DNA from: Halieaceae bacterium
GTDB taxonomy: Bacteria; Pseudomonadota; Gammaproteobacteria; Pseudomonadales; Halieaceae
Assembly: GCA_028282105.1 (NCBI GenBank)
Contig: JANQIO010000020.1
Coordinates: forward strand, 1-44,884
Direction: 5' to 3'
DNA: 44,884 bases
Below the pieces are notes generated by a model. It had not been told where the DNA came from and did not search any database. It was given only the letters and a program-made list of their open reading frames with translations. Position numbers and translations under genes: made by a program. This document shows positions 33,694 through 43,312 of the stretch, piece after piece; the stretch's first letter is position 1; each line of letters starts with the position of its first letter.

Positions 33694-35007
33694 CTAGCCG
33701 GATACGATGGTCTTCGCCCAGCGGTTTGCGCGTGTCAACACATCGTCCAGGTCCAGGCTCAGCAGGCGGCGTTCCGCCAGCAGCGCCTTGCCGGCTACCC
33801 AGCTGTGGGTGACCTGCTCGGCGTCGGTAGCGTAGACCAGCTGGGATACCGGGTTGTACAGGGGCTGGGTCTCGGGCTGGGCAAAATCCACCGCCACCAG
33901 GTCTGCCAGTTTGCCGACTTCCAGGCTGCCAATGTCCTCCTGCAGGCCCATGGCGCGGGCGCCATTGATGGTGGCCATTTCCAGTACCGTGGCGGCGGGC
34001 AGGGCGGTGGCATCGCCCTCGCCATGCTTGGCCAGCAGGGCGGCGCTGCGCATCTCGCCGGGCAGGCTCAGGTCATTGTTGCTGGCAGCGCTGTCCGTAC
34101 CCAGCGCCACGTTGACGCCGGCGGCCAGCAGTGCCGGCACCGGGCAGCGGCCCGACGCCAGCTTCATATTGGATTCCGGACAGTGAATGACATGGGCGCC
34201 CACTTCCGCCAGCAGTGCGATCTCGTCCTCTTCCACTGAGGTCATGTGCACGCACTGGGTGCGCGGGCCGATCAGCCCCAGCTCGTAAAGCCGCGCCAGC
34301 GGCCGCTGGCCGTGCTCAGCCAGGCTGTCCTCGATTTCCCGGGCGGTTTCGTGCAGGTGGATGTGGATAGGCAGATCCAGCTCCGCCGCCAGCATCGCCA
34401 CCTTGCCCAGCGCCGCCGGGTTGACCGTATAGGGGGCGTGTGGCCCGAACACCACCTGCAGCAGCTCGCTGTGCTTGTGGTCGTCGCGCAGGGCCAGCCC
34501 CTTGCTGATGTAGTCGTCACTGTCCGCACCCCAGGCGCTGGGGAAGTCGAAAATCGGGAAGCTGAGCTGACAGCGCACGCCGACCTGCTGGGCGACATCG
34601 GCCACCACGTTGGGGAAGAAGTACATATCGGAGAAACAGGTGGTACCGGCGCGCAGCATCTCGGCGATGGCCAGTTCGGCACCGTCGCGCACAAACTCGG
34701 CGCTGGCGTGCTGCATCTCCAGCGGCCAGATATGCTCCTCCAGCCAGGGCATCAGCGCCAGGTCGTCGGCGTAGCCGCGCAGCAGGCTCATGGCGGCGTG
34801 GCCATGGCTGTTCACAAACCCCGGGAACAGGGCGTGGCCGGGCAGGTCCAGCACCTCGGCGGCGGTGATCGTCTGCGCCTGCTCGCGTGGCAGGATGGCG
34901 CTGATACGGCCATCGGCAATCGCCAGGCTGTGGTTCTCCAGCACCTCGCCGCGGGGCACGACCGGGATGATATGGCCGGCGTGGATGAGGGTATCTGCTT
35001 GGGTCAT
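33694..35007 (-). CDS. mtaD: TRZ/ATZ-family amidohydrolase, probable methylthioadenosine deaminase
   Basis: This 437-residue amidohydrolase has the metal-binding NSHGHAAMSLLRGYADD, the IHIHLHETAREIEDS segment (third His), the HCPESNMKLASG block and the TDSAASNNDLSLP Asp ligand. The same gene position before ubiG in Pseudomonas encodes a deaminase of 5'-methylthioadenosine/S-adenosylhomocysteine. That substrate is inferred by synteny. It is the first gene of the mtaD-ubiG-mupP-yciK unit and is divergent from gyrA. Confidence 0.85.
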   Translation of the reverse strand: MTQADTLIHAGHIIPVVPRGEVLENHSLAIADGRISAILPREQAQTITAAEVLDLPGHALFPGFVNSHGHAAMSLLRGYADDLALMPWLEEHIWPLEMQHASAEFVRDGAELAIAEMLRAGTTCFSDMYFFPNVVADVAQQVGVRCQLSFPIFDFPSAWGADSDDYISKGLALRDDHKHSELLQVVFGPHAPYTVNPAALGKVAMLAAELDLPIHIHLHETAREIEDSLAEHGQRPLARLYELGLIGPRTQCVHMTSVEEDEIALLAEVGAHVIHCPESNMKLASGRCPVPALLAAGVNVALGTDSAASNNDLSLPGEMRSAALLAKHGEGDATALPAATVLEMATINGARAMGLQEDIGSLEVGKLADLVAVDFAQPETQPLYNPVSQLVYATDAEQVTHSWVAGKALLAERRLLSLDLDDVLTRANRWAKTIVSG

Positions 35008-35145
35008 GGGGCTGGTGTCAGGGGTAACTTCCGCTCTTGACTGTCCGGGTTTTGGCCTTTGACGACGCCCGCAGGGAGCTGCCGTTTCGGGGCGCCAGTA
35101 TACCCGTAATCCGGGAAAAAAATGGCGCGAAAAATGCTTTATCCG

Positions 35146-35151
35146 TATAAT
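35146..35151 (+). promoter_or_regulatory. -10 element of the gyrA promoter
   Basis: A perfect TATAAT lies 38 bases before the gyrA ATG. No good -35 hexamer is seen at 16-18 bases upstream, which is not unusual for gyrase genes, whose promoters respond to supercoiling. The assignment is positional. Confidence 0.5.
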
Positions 35152-35189
35152 CGGCCGTTTACGTCAACGGGTTTCGGAATAAGCAATAC

Positions 35190-37778
35190 ATGGGTGATTT
35201 AGCCAAGGAAATCCTGCCGGTAAACATCGAAGACGAGCTCAAGCAGTCCTACCTGGACTATGCCATGAGCGTCATCGTGGGGCGGGCCCTGCCGGACGTT
35301 CGCGACGGCCTCAAACCGGTACACCGCCGGGTGCTGTTCGCAATGAACGAGCTCAACAACGACTGGAATAAAGCCTATAAGAAATCCGCCCGTATCGTCG
35401 GTGACGTGATCGGTAAGTACCATCCCCACGGCGACTCCGCCGTCTATGACACCATCGTGCGCATGGCACAGCCCTTCAGCCTGCGGTACATGCTGGTGGA
35501 CGGCCAGGGCAACTTTGGCTCCATCGACGGCGACTCGGCGGCGGCCATGCGCTACACCGAAATCCGCATGCAGAAGATCGCCCACGACCTGCTGGCTGAC
35601 CTCGACAAGGAAACCGTCGACTTTGTGCCGAACTACGACGGCACCGAGCAGATTCCGGACGTGCTGCCGACGCGCGTGCCCAACCTGCTGATCAACGGCT
35701 CCTCGGGTATCGCCGTGGGCATGGCGACCAATATTCCGCCCCACAACCTCACCGAGGTGGTCAGCGCCTGCCTGGCGCTGCTGGATAACGCCGAGCTAAC
35801 GGTCGACGAGTTGATGGAGCATATTCCCGGGCCGGACTTCCCGACCGCGGGCATCATCAACGGCCGTGCCGGCATTGTGCAGGCCTATCGCAGCGGCCGC
35901 GGCCGCATCTACGTGCGCGCCCGTACCGAGATCATCAGCGACGAGAAAACCGGCAAGGACACCATTCTCATCCATGAGCTGCCCTACCAGGTCAACAAGG
36001 CGCGGCTGATTGAGAAGATCGCCGAACTGGTGAAGGACAAGAAGATCGAGAGCATCACCGAGCTGCGCGACGAATCCGACAAGGACGGCCTGCGGGTGGT
36101 GATTGAGCTGCGTCGCGGCGAAGTCGGCGATGTGGTGCTCAACAACCTGTTTGCCCAGACTGCCCTGCAGCAGGTGTTTGGTATCAACATGGTGGCGCTG
36201 GTCAATGGCCAGCCCAAGGTGCTCAATCTCAAGGAGATCATTGAGGCCTTTATCCGCCACCGCCGTGAGGTGGTCACCCGTCGCACGGTCTACCTGCTGC
36301 GCAAGGCCCGCGAGCGTGGCCATGTGCTGGAAGGCCTCACCGTGGCGCTGGCCAACATCGACCCGGTCATCGAGCTGATCAAGGCCTCCACCAATGCCGC
36401 CGAGGCCCGCGAGAAGCTGATCGCCGAGCCCTGGTCACCCGGCGATGTCACCGCCATGCTGGAGCGCGCCGGCAGCGATGCCTGTCGCCCGGACGGCCTC
36501 GAGGAGCAATACGGTCTGCGCGACGGCAAGTACTACCTGTCTCCGGCCCAGGCCCAGGCCATCCTGGAACTGCGCCTGCACCGCCTCACCGGCCTGGAGC
36601 AGGAAAAACTGATCCAGGAATACCAGGAGAAGCTGGCCGAGATCGCCGACTACCTGGAAATTCTCTCCGACCCGGACCGCCTCAAGCAGGTCATCCGCGA
36701 AGAGCTGCAGGAAATCGTGGAGAGCTACGGCGACGAGCGCCGCACCGAGATTACCGACTCCGCCGCCGACCTGACGGTGGAAGACCTGATCACCGAGGAA
36801 GACCGGGTGGTCACCATCTCCCACGGTGGCTACGCCAAGACCCAGCCCCTGACCGACTACCAGGCCCAGCGCCGCGGCGGTATGGGCAAGTCGGCCACCG
36901 CCGTGAAGGACGAGGACTTTGTCGAGCACCTGCTGATCGCCAGCACCCACGACACCATCCTCTGCTTCACCAATGTCGGCAAAGTGTACTGGCTCAAGGT
37001 CTACCAGATCCCGGTCGCCGGGCGCGGCTCCCGTGGCCGGCCCATGGTCAACCTGCTGCCGCTGGATGAGGGCGAGCGGGTCACTTCCATCCTGCCGGTG
37101 GCGGAGTACACCGAGGGTCACTACATCTTCATGGCTACCGCCAGCGGCACCGTCAAGAAAACCGCGCTCACCGACTTCTCGCGTCAGCGCAGCGTGGGTC
37201 TCAGGGCCCTGGAACTGGAAGAGGGCGATGTGCTGGTGGGTACCGCCATCACCGACGGCGAGCAGGACGTCATGCTGTTCTCTACCTCCGGCAAGGCGGT
37301 GCGTTTCAAGGAATCGGACGTGCGTGCCATGGGCCGCACCGCTCGCGGCGTGCGAGGGATCAAACTGCAGGACGACCAGCGCATGATTTCGCTGATCATT
37401 CCGGCGGAGGGCGGACGCGTGCTGACCGTCAGCCAGAACGGTTACGGCAAGCGTACCCATGTCACCGAGTTCCCCACCAAGGGTCGCGGCACACAGGGTG
37501 TGATTGCCATCCAGTGCAGCGACCGCAACGGTGAGCTGGTAGGCGCCGTGCAGGTGTTCGACGGCAACGAGCTGATGCTGATTTCCGACCAGGGAACCCT
37601 GGTGCGGACCCGTGCCGATGAAGTGTCGGAACAGGGCCGCAACACCCAGGGCGTGCGCGTGATTCGCCTCAAGGACGGTGAACAACTGGTGGGCATCGAA
37701 CGTATCGAGGAAGCTGAGGACGAGTTGCCCGGTGAAGCCGGCGACGGTTCTGCATCCAGCGATGACGGGGACTCCTGA
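35190..37778 (+). CDS. gyrA: DNA gyrase subunit A
   Basis: This is a complete 862-residue GyrA. The breakage-reunion domain includes the quinolone-determining region with Ser83 and Asp87 ([12 protein letters not shown], wild type as in sensitive E. coli) and the catalytic Tyr122 in MRYTEIRM. The C-terminal beta-pinwheel contains the GyrA box QRRGGMGK (from AQRRGG) and repeated blades. An acidic tail ends the protein. The ATG at 35190 is the family start ([18 protein letters not shown]). The serC-pheA-tyrA-aroA-cmk-rpsA run follows, as in Pseudomonas. Confidence 0.98.
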   Translation: MGDLAKEILPVNIEDELKQSYLDYAMSVIVGRALPDVRDGLKPVHRRVLFAMNELNNDWNKAYKKSARIVGDVIGKYHPHGDSAVYDTIVRMAQPFSLRYMLVDGQGNFGSIDGDSAAAMRYTEIRMQKIAHDLLADLDKETVDFVPNYDGTEQIPDVLPTRVPNLLINGSSGIAVGMATNIPPHNLTEVVSACLALLDNAELTVDELMEHIPGPDFPTAGIINGRAGIVQAYRSGRGRIYVRARTEIISDEKTGKDTILIHELPYQVNKARLIEKIAELVKDKKIESITELRDESDKDGLRVVIELRRGEVGDVVLNNLFAQTALQQVFGINMVALVNGQPKVLNLKEIIEAFIRHRREVVTRRTVYLLRKARERGHVLEGLTVALANIDPVIELIKASTNAAEAREKLIAEPWSPGDVTAMLERAGSDACRPDGLEEQYGLRDGKYYLSPAQAQAILELRLHRLTGLEQEKLIQEYQEKLAEIADYLEILSDPDRLKQVIREELQEIVESYGDERRTEITDSAADLTVEDLITEEDRVVTISHGGYAKTQPLTDYQAQRRGGMGKSATAVKDEDFVEHLLIASTHDTILCFTNVGKVYWLKVYQIPVAGRGSRGRPMVNLLPLDEGERVTSILPVAEYTEGHYIFMATASGTVKKTALTDFSRQRSVGLRALELEEGDVLVGTAITDGEQDVMLFSTSGKAVRFKESDVRAMGRTARGVRGIKLQDDQRMISLIIPAEGGRVLTVSQNGYGKRTHVTEFPTKGRGTQGVIAIQCSDRNGELVGAVQVFDGNELMLISDQGTLVRTRADEVSEQGRNTQGVRVIRLKDGEQLVGIERIEEAEDELPGEAGDGSASSDDGDS

Positions 37779-37826
37779 CGGCAGCTCGCCACGTCGGCTG
37801 CGGCCGGGTTTCTCTACCCAGACATT

Positions 37827-37890
37827 GCGATAGCTGTGTTGCTAAAGCCTTAGTGCAAAAGCTGTAGTGCAAAAGCCGCATTGCTATCGC
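37827..37890 (+). repeat. Inverted repeat enclosing two short direct repeats after gyrA
   Basis: GCGATAGC (37827-37834) and GCTATCGC (37883-37890) are perfect inverted repeats. Between them TAGTGCAAAAGC occurs twice with a 14-base period (37851-37862 and 37865-37876). The element sits in the 249-base gap between gyrA and serC, about 50 bases after the gyrA stop. No T-run follows, so a terminator role is uncertain. No gene was seen in this gap. Confidence 0.75.
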
Positions 37891-38027
37891 TGATAGTCGC
37901 TATACGTTGCCCCGCCTAGCCGACAGGGCGCATTGCCTGTAAGTTGCGCTCCCTGGTTGGCGGCATACGCGCCGCCGCACACGACATTGCAGGCCAGCCT
38001 GCAGCGAAAACACTGGAGACGTAAACA

Positions 38028-39110
38028 ATGGCTCGTAAGTACAACTTCTGCGCTGGCCCGGCAGCCCTGCCGGAAACGGTACTGGAACAGGCCCGTGACG
38101 AACTGCTGGACTGGCAGGATGCGGGCCTGTCGATCATGGAGATGAGCCACCGCAGTCCCGAGATCGTCGGTATCTACGAGCGCGCCGAGCACGACCTGCG
38201 CGATCTGCTGGCCGTCCCGGACAACTACAAGGTGTTGTTCCTGCAGGGCGGCGCCAGCACGCAGTTCGGCGCGGTGCCGTTAAACCTGACCCGGGGCGAC
38301 GCCAGCGCGGATTACGTCAACACCGGCCAGTGGTCCAAAAAGGCTATTGCCGAGGGCAAGCGCTACCTGAATGTGAACGTCGCTGCCAGCGCCGAGGACA
38401 GCAACTTCTCTACGATACCGCCGCGGGATAGCTGGCAGTTGAGCAACGGTGCCGCCTACCTGCACTACACCCCCAATGAAACCATTGGCGGCGTCGAGTT
38501 TTTCTGGACGCCCGAAGCAGACGCGCCACTGGTAGTGGATATGTCTTCCACCATTCTCAGCCGGCCCATCAACGTTGCGGACTACGGGGTAATCTACGCC
38601 GGCGCCCAGAAGAATATCGGCCCGGCCGGCCTGACCCTGGTGATCGTGCGCGATGACCTGTTGGGCCAGGCCCACCCGCTGTGCCCGGCGATGCTGAACT
38701 GGCAGGTCGCCGCCGAGGCGGAGTCCATGTACAACACGCCGCCCACCTTTGCCCTGTACCTGGCGGGGCTGGTGTTCCAGTGGCTCAAGGCCCAGGGCGG
38801 TCTGGCCGCCATGGAAACCCTCAATCGTCGCAAGGCCAGCAAGCTCTACGGCTATATCGATGACAGCGCCTTCTACGCCAACCCGGTGGAGACCGCCAGC
38901 CGCTCGCTGATGAATGTGCCGTTTACCCTGGCCAATTCAGAGCTCGACAAGGCCTTTCTGGCGGAAAGCGAGGCGGCGGGTCTGCTGAATCTGAAAGGCC
39001 ACCGCAGTGTGGGCGGCATGCGCGCCAGCATTTACAATGCGGTGCCTGAGGCCGCCGTTGATGCGCTGATTGACTTCATGCGGGATTTCGAGGCGCGAAA
39101 CGCCGGCTGA
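38028..39110 (+). CDS. serC: Phosphoserine aminotransferase
   Basis: This 360-residue PLP enzyme converts 3-phosphohydroxypyruvate to phosphoserine and also serves pyridoxine synthesis. It begins MARKYNFCAGPAALPETVL and contains FLQGGASTQFGAVPLNL, the PLP-lysine segment YAGAQKNIGPAGL (Lys near 195), MYNTPPTFALYLAGLV and the final RASIYNA block. Length matches SerC. GGAG lies 11 bases before the ATG. pheA follows after 26 bases. Confidence 0.97.
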   Translation: MARKYNFCAGPAALPETVLEQARDELLDWQDAGLSIMEMSHRSPEIVGIYERAEHDLRDLLAVPDNYKVLFLQGGASTQFGAVPLNLTRGDASADYVNTGQWSKKAIAEGKRYLNVNVAASAEDSNFSTIPPRDSWQLSNGAAYLHYTPNETIGGVEFFWTPEADAPLVVDMSSTILSRPINVADYGVIYAGAQKNIGPAGLTLVIVRDDLLGQAHPLCPAMLNWQVAAEAESMYNTPPTFALYLAGLVFQWLKAQGGLAAMETLNRRKASKLYGYIDDSAFYANPVETASRSLMNVPFTLANSELDKAFLAESEAAGLLNLKGHRSVGGMRASIYNAVPEAAVDALIDFMRDFEARNAG

Positions 39111-39136
39111 GCCCAAGCCTCGCCAGGAAAGCGACT

Positions 39137-40309
39137 ATGGACAAGCCCGGATCTGACGACAAGAGCCCGGATAACAGCAGCACACCGCGCGAGCTGATGC
39201 AGGTCCGTGATGAGATCGACAGCATCGACCGGGAAATCCAGGGCCTGATAAACCGGCGTGCGCGCTGCGCCCAGGAAGTGGCCGATATCAAGATGGCCGA
39301 TGCACAGGCTGCCCGTGAGAGTGGCCAGGGCAGCGGGAAAAACGCCGGGCAGGATGCGGTGTTCTACCGCCCCGAGCGTGAGGCCCAGGTGCTCAACCGC
39401 ATCAAGGAGCGCAACGATGGCCCCCTGCAGGGTGATCGCGTCGCCTTCATCTTTCGCGAAATCATGTCCGCCTGCCTGGCACTGGAGCGCCCGCTGCAGG
39501 TGGCTTACCTGGGCCCGGAGGGCACGTTCACCCAGGCTGCCACCATCAAGCACTTTGGTCACGCGGTGGTCAGCATTCCCCAGGGCACGATCGACTCGGT
39601 GTTCAATCAGGTGCAGGCGGAAGACTGCAACTACGGCGTGGTGCCGGTAGAAAACTCCACCGAGGGCATGGTCAGCCACACGCTCGACAATTTCATGGAT
39701 TCCAGCCTGAAGATCTGTGGTGAAGTGGAAATGCAGATTCACCATCATCTGCTGGCTGGCACCCAGACCGGTTTCAACGACATCCAGCGCGTGTGTGCGC
39801 ACCAGCAGGCGCTGGCCCAGTGCCGCGGCTGGTTGGAGCATTACCTGCCGGGCATCGAACTGCAGGCCGTGTCCAGCAACGGTGAGGCGGCGCGGCTGGC
39901 GGCCGTGCAAACCGGCACCGTGGCGATTGCCGGTGATATGGCCGCCGACCAGTACGGACTGGAGAAGCTGCACCAGAACATCGAGGACTCGGCCCACAAC
40001 ACCACGCGCTTCCTGGTGATTGGCCGCGACGAGATTCCCCCCAGCGGCACCGACAAGACCTCCATTATCGTCTCCAGCCGCAACAAGCCCGGCGCCCTGT
40101 TTGAGCTGCTGGAACCGTTCCGGGATGCCGGGGTGAGCCTGACTCGCATCGATACCCGGCCGTCGAAAACCGAGAAGTGGGCCTATGTGTTCTTCATCGA
40201 ATTCGAGGGCCACCTGCAGGACGCGAACATCGCTGAGATCATGAGCGGCCTGGAAGAGCATTCCATTCTCCTCAAACCGCTGGGGTCCTATCCCAAGGCG
40301 GTTCTCTAG
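39137..40309 (+). CDS. pheA: P-protein: chorismate mutase / prephenate dehydratase
   Basis: This 390-residue bifunctional enzyme starts phenylalanine synthesis. An AroQ-type chorismate mutase domain spans about residues 17-115, with a Gln/Gly/Ser-rich insertion near 55-70. The prephenate dehydratase domain (about 118-295) includes YLGPEGTFTQAA, the VPVENSTEGMVSHTLD block and NTTRFLVIG. The C-terminal ACT regulatory domain has NKPGALFELLEPF and GVSLTRIDTRPSK, in place of the ESRP phenylalanine site. The tyrA start lies 3 bases after the stop. Confidence 0.96.
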   Translation: MDKPGSDDKSPDNSSTPRELMQVRDEIDSIDREIQGLINRRARCAQEVADIKMADAQAARESGQGSGKNAGQDAVFYRPEREAQVLNRIKERNDGPLQGDRVAFIFREIMSACLALERPLQVAYLGPEGTFTQAATIKHFGHAVVSIPQGTIDSVFNQVQAEDCNYGVVPVENSTEGMVSHTLDNFMDSSLKICGEVEMQIHHHLLAGTQTGFNDIQRVCAHQQALAQCRGWLEHYLPGIELQAVSSNGEAARLAAVQTGTVAIAGDMAADQYGLEKLHQNIEDSAHNTTRFLVIGRDEIPPSGTDKTSIIVSSRNKPGALFELLEPFRDAGVSLTRIDTRPSKTEKWAYVFFIEFEGHLQDANIAEIMSGLEEHSILLKPLGSYPKAVL

Positions 40310-40312
40310 TCC

Positions 40313-41221
40313 ATGGCTGAAAAACTCGACAAGGTCTCGGTCATCGGCCTGGGCCTGATCGGTGGCTCCCTGTGTCGCGCGCTGCGCGATTCCGGCTTTG
40401 CCAGCCGGGTGGTGGGCTGCGATCGCAATGCCGAAGTCGGCGAGCAGGCGCTGGCGCTGGATGTGATCGACGGCTTCGAGACCGACCTCGATCTTGCCCT
40501 CAGCGGGGCTGAGCTGGTGGTGATTGCCACCCCGACCCTGGCCGCCGCCGAGGTGCTGGCTGAGGTGCTGGTGAAGTTGCCCGCCGAGGCCGTGCTGACC
40601 GATGTGGCATCGGTGAAAGGCAATCTCGTGACGGCCTACCGGGAAGCACGAGAAGCCATCGAAGCTGACGATACCCTGTCGCTTGCCGGGGTTGCTGAGT
40701 ATGTGCCCGGCCATCCCATCGCCGGCTCCGAGCGCAGCGGCGTGGAGGCCTCGCGGCCTGACCTGTTTGATGCCCACCGCGTTATTCTTACGCCGCTGGC
40801 CGAGGGCGATGCCGAAGCGCTGGCCCTGGTGCGACGGATGTGGGAAGCCACGGGCGCTGAAGTCGTCAATATGACGGTGGCCCAGCACGACGCCATCCTG
40901 GCGGCCACCAGCCACCTGCCCCATATCCTGGCCTTTGCGCTGGTGGATGCGCTGTCCCGCAGCGAGCTTAGCGACGACATTTTTCGCTTTGCCGCTGGCG
41001 GATTCCGCGACTTTACCCGTATAGCTTCCAGTAACCCGGTGATGTGGCGCGATATCGCGCTGGCCAACCGGGAGCCACTGGTGCAGGCCATCGACGAATT
41101 CAGCCAACACCTCGCCACCCTGCGCGAGGCGGTAGCGAATGGCGATGGTGAGGCCCTGGAGTCCACCTTCTCTGACGCCCGCGAGGCGCGGGAAGACTTC
41201 ATCAGGAAGCAGCAACGCTAA
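40313..41221 (+). CDS. tyrA: Prephenate dehydrogenase
   Basis: This 302-residue protein has an N-terminal Rossmann domain (VIGLGLIGGSLCRALRDSG) and the prephenate-binding helical domain with PGHPIAGSERSGVEAS, the TSHLPHILAFALVDAL block and ASSNPVMWRDIALANRE. It oxidatively decarboxylates prephenate for tyrosine synthesis. No ACT domain or chorismate mutase is fused. In Pseudomonas a hisC gene lies between pheA and tyrA; here it is absent. Only a weak ribosome binding site is visible, consistent with coupling to pheA. Confidence 0.94.
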   Translation: MAEKLDKVSVIGLGLIGGSLCRALRDSGFASRVVGCDRNAEVGEQALALDVIDGFETDLDLALSGAELVVIATPTLAAAEVLAEVLVKLPAEAVLTDVASVKGNLVTAYREAREAIEADDTLSLAGVAEYVPGHPIAGSERSGVEASRPDLFDAHRVILTPLAEGDAEALALVRRMWEATGAEVVNMTVAQHDAILAATSHLPHILAFALVDALSRSELSDDIFRFAAGGFRDFTRIASSNPVMWRDIALANREPLVQAIDEFSQHLATLREAVANGDGEALESTFSDAREAREDFIRKQQR

Positions 41222-41231
41222 GGAGCCCTGT

Positions 41232-42560
41232 TTGGAATTCAGTATTCACCCCGGCGGTACGATCAGCGGGGAAGCCCGCGTCCCCGGCGACAAATCCATT
41301 TCCCACCGCTCCATCATGCTGGGCTCCCTGGCCGACGGTGAAACCCGGGTACGCGGTTTCCTGGAGGGTGAGGACGCGCTGGCCACCTTGAAGGCGTTCC
41401 GCGCAATGGGGGTCGATATCGAACGACCCGCCGAGGGCGAGGTCCTCATCCAGGGGGTGGGGCTGAAGGGCTTATCGGCGCCGGCGGCGCCGCTTGACCT
41501 AGGCAACTCGGGCACCTCTATCCGCCTGATGTCGGGCCTGCTGGCGGGCCAGGCCTTCGACAGCGAGTTGAGCGGCGATGCCTCCCTTTGTTCGCGACCC
41601 ATGGGACGGGTGATCACGCCGCTGACACAGATGGGTGCCCAAATCAGCGGCAGCGAGGGCGAGCGGCCGCCGCTGCGCATCTCTGGCGGTCGCACCCTGA
41701 GCGGTATCCACTACGACCTGCCCATGGCCAGTGCCCAGGTGAAGTCCTGCGTACTATTGGCGGGTCTCTATGCCGATGGGCGCACCTCGGTGACCGAGCC
41801 TGCGGTCACTCGCGACCACACCGAACGCATGTTGCGCGGTTTTGGCTATGACGTGACGCGCGACGCTGCGGGCGTGATCAGCCTGCAGGGCGGCGGTAGT
41901 CTGCAGGGTTGTGAGATTGATATCCCGGCGGATATTTCCTCGGCGGCTTTCTTTATGGTGGCCGCCAGTATTGCCCCCGGCTCGGATCTGTTGCTGACGC
42001 ATGTGGGCATGAACCCCACTCGCACCGGCATCGTCGAGCTGCTGCGTATGATGGGCGCCGATATTACCGTGCAGGATGAAACCGAGGTGGGCGGCGAGCC
42101 GGTCGCTGACCTGCATATTCGCGCCGCCCCGCTGCGCGGTATCGAGATTCCCGAGAGCCTGATTCCGCTGGCGATCGACGAATTCCCGGTGTTGTTTGTC
42201 GCTGCAGCCTGTGCCGAAGGCCGCACCGTGCTGCGCGGTGCCGAGGAATTGCGCGTCAAGGAAAGCGACCGCATCGCTGCCATGGCCGAGGGGCTGGCGA
42301 CACTGGGTGTCGCCACCGAGGTGTTGGAAGACGGCATTATTATTGAAGGCTTTGGAGCCGGCGGCAGCTTTGGCGGCGGCAGCGTCCACAGCTATCACGA
42401 TCACCGCATTGCGATGTCTTTCGCCGTGGCGGCGCTGCGCGCCAGGGACCGTGTGGTGGTCAGCGAAGCGGACAACGTCGCCACCTCCTTCCCCGGTTTC
42501 GATGCCCTGGCGCGCGGACTGGGCCTGCAGATCTCGGTAAAGAACCCCGTCGATGACTGA
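41232..42560 (+). CDS. aroA: EPSP synthase (3-phosphoshikimate 1-carboxyvinyltransferase)
   Basis: This 442-residue enzyme of the shikimate pathway has the conserved PGDKSISHRSIMLGSLADG, the LDLGNSGTSIRLMSGLLAG block, GRVITPLTQMGA, PADISSAAFFMVAA and RVKESDRIAAM. The overall type (DKSxxHR...GNSGT with the LAG motif) resembles the class II enzymes of Pseudomonas-like and Agrobacterium CP4-like groups, known for lower glyphosate sensitivity. That property is inference. The start is TTG at 41232, preceded by AAGGAG at 41220-41225; upstream in-frame codons lie within tyrA. Its end overlaps cmk by 8 bases. Confidence 0.94.
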   Translation: MEFSIHPGGTISGEARVPGDKSISHRSIMLGSLADGETRVRGFLEGEDALATLKAFRAMGVDIERPAEGEVLIQGVGLKGLSAPAAPLDLGNSGTSIRLMSGLLAGQAFDSELSGDASLCSRPMGRVITPLTQMGAQISGSEGERPPLRISGGRTLSGIHYDLPMASAQVKSCVLLAGLYADGRTSVTEPAVTRDHTERMLRGFGYDVTRDAAGVISLQGGGSLQGCEIDIPADISSAAFFMVAASIAPGSDLLLTHVGMNPTRTGIVELLRMMGADITVQDETEVGGEPVADLHIRAAPLRGIEIPESLIPLAIDEFPVLFVAAACAEGRTVLRGAEELRVKESDRIAAMAEGLATLGVATEVLEDGIIIEGFGAGGSFGGGSVHSYHDHRIAMSFAVAALRARDRVVVSEADNVATSFPGFDALARGLGLQISVKNPVDD

Positions 42561-43233
42561 GGTGCCGGTCATCTGCATCGACGGGCCTTCCGGCGCTGGC
42601 AAGGGCACCATCGCCCATATGCTGGCCGAGGAGCTTGAGTGGCACTTGCTCGACTCCGGCTCCCTGTACCGGGTGACGGCCTTTGCCTGCCTGCACGACG
42701 GGGTCGGGCTGGACGACGAGAGCAAGGTCGCGGAAGTGGCCCGCCACCTGGATGTGCGATTCGAGCAGGCCTCCAGCGGCGAGGTGCTGGTCTACTACCG
42801 GGACGTGGATGCCAGCAGGGCGATCCGCACCGAGGAGGGCGGTCGCGGCGCGTCCACGGTGGGCGCCATGCCCCTGGTGCGCGAGGCCCTGTTGCAGCGC
42901 CAGCGCGACTTTGCCCAGGCCCCGGGACTGGTCGCCGACGGTCGTGATATGGGCACGGTGGTTTTCCCCAACGCCCCCCTCAAGTTTTTCCTCACGGCAA
43001 GCGCCGAAGAGCGTGCCCGCAGGCGCTATAAGCAGTTGATAGATAAGGGGGAAAGTGTTAGTCTCCCGCGCCTTTTAAGGGACATCGAGGAACGTGACGA
43101 GCGAGATCGCTCCCGTTCAGTGTCTCCTTTGTTGCCGGCCGACGATGCCATTGTCATCGACAGCACGGCGACACCCATCGATGCCGTGTTCGCAAAGGTC
43201 ATGGCCGATGTCACTACCCGGTTCGGGACTTGA
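42553..43233 (+). CDS. cmk: Cytidylate kinase
   Basis: This 226-residue enzyme phosphorylates CMP and dCMP. It begins VICIDGPSGAGKGTIAHMLA (P-loop), followed by LLDSGSLYRVTAFAC, the VADGRDMGTVVFPNAPLKFF block, the ERARRRYKQL lid and the SPLLPADDAIVIDST segment. Length matches Cmk. The ATG lies inside the end of aroA. rpsA follows after 79 bases, the usual cmk-rpsA order. Confidence 0.97.
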   Translation: MTEVPVICIDGPSGAGKGTIAHMLAEELEWHLLDSGSLYRVTAFACLHDGVGLDDESKVAEVARHLDVRFEQASSGEVLVYYRDVDASRAIRTEEGGRGASTVGAMPLVREALLQRQRDFAQAPGLVADGRDMGTVVFPNAPLKFFLTASAEERARRRYKQLIDKGESVSLPRLLRDIEERDERDRSRSVSPLLPADDAIVIDSTATPIDAVFAKVMADVTTRFGT

Positions 43234-43312
43234 CCAGCAAATGGTCCTGGCCCGGGTGATGTTAACTGACCCGGGCCAACTGGTGGCGCGGCCAACCATA
43301 TAGGTATCGTTA

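Noticed and set aside
35230-35560. Quinolone-resistance substitution in GyrA
   Set aside because: Positions 83 and 87 are Ser and Asp, the sensitive wild-type residues.
36435-37685. A 416-codon minus-strand open frame inside gyrA, and a 388-codon one inside metY (7313-8479)
   Set aside because: Both are opposite-strand shadows created by codon bias, without ribosome binding sites or family resemblance.
39032-41215. A 727-codon open frame on the minus strand across serC, pheA and tyrA
   Set aside because: It is the antisense shadow of three well-conserved genes in GC-rich DNA. Its translation is rich in His, Gln and Arg, with no recognisable domain.
41139-41231. Upstream extension of aroA into tyrA
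   Set aside because: The extension lies in the tyrA coding region and does not match EPSP synthase N-termini. The TTG at 41232 with AAGGAG fits better.
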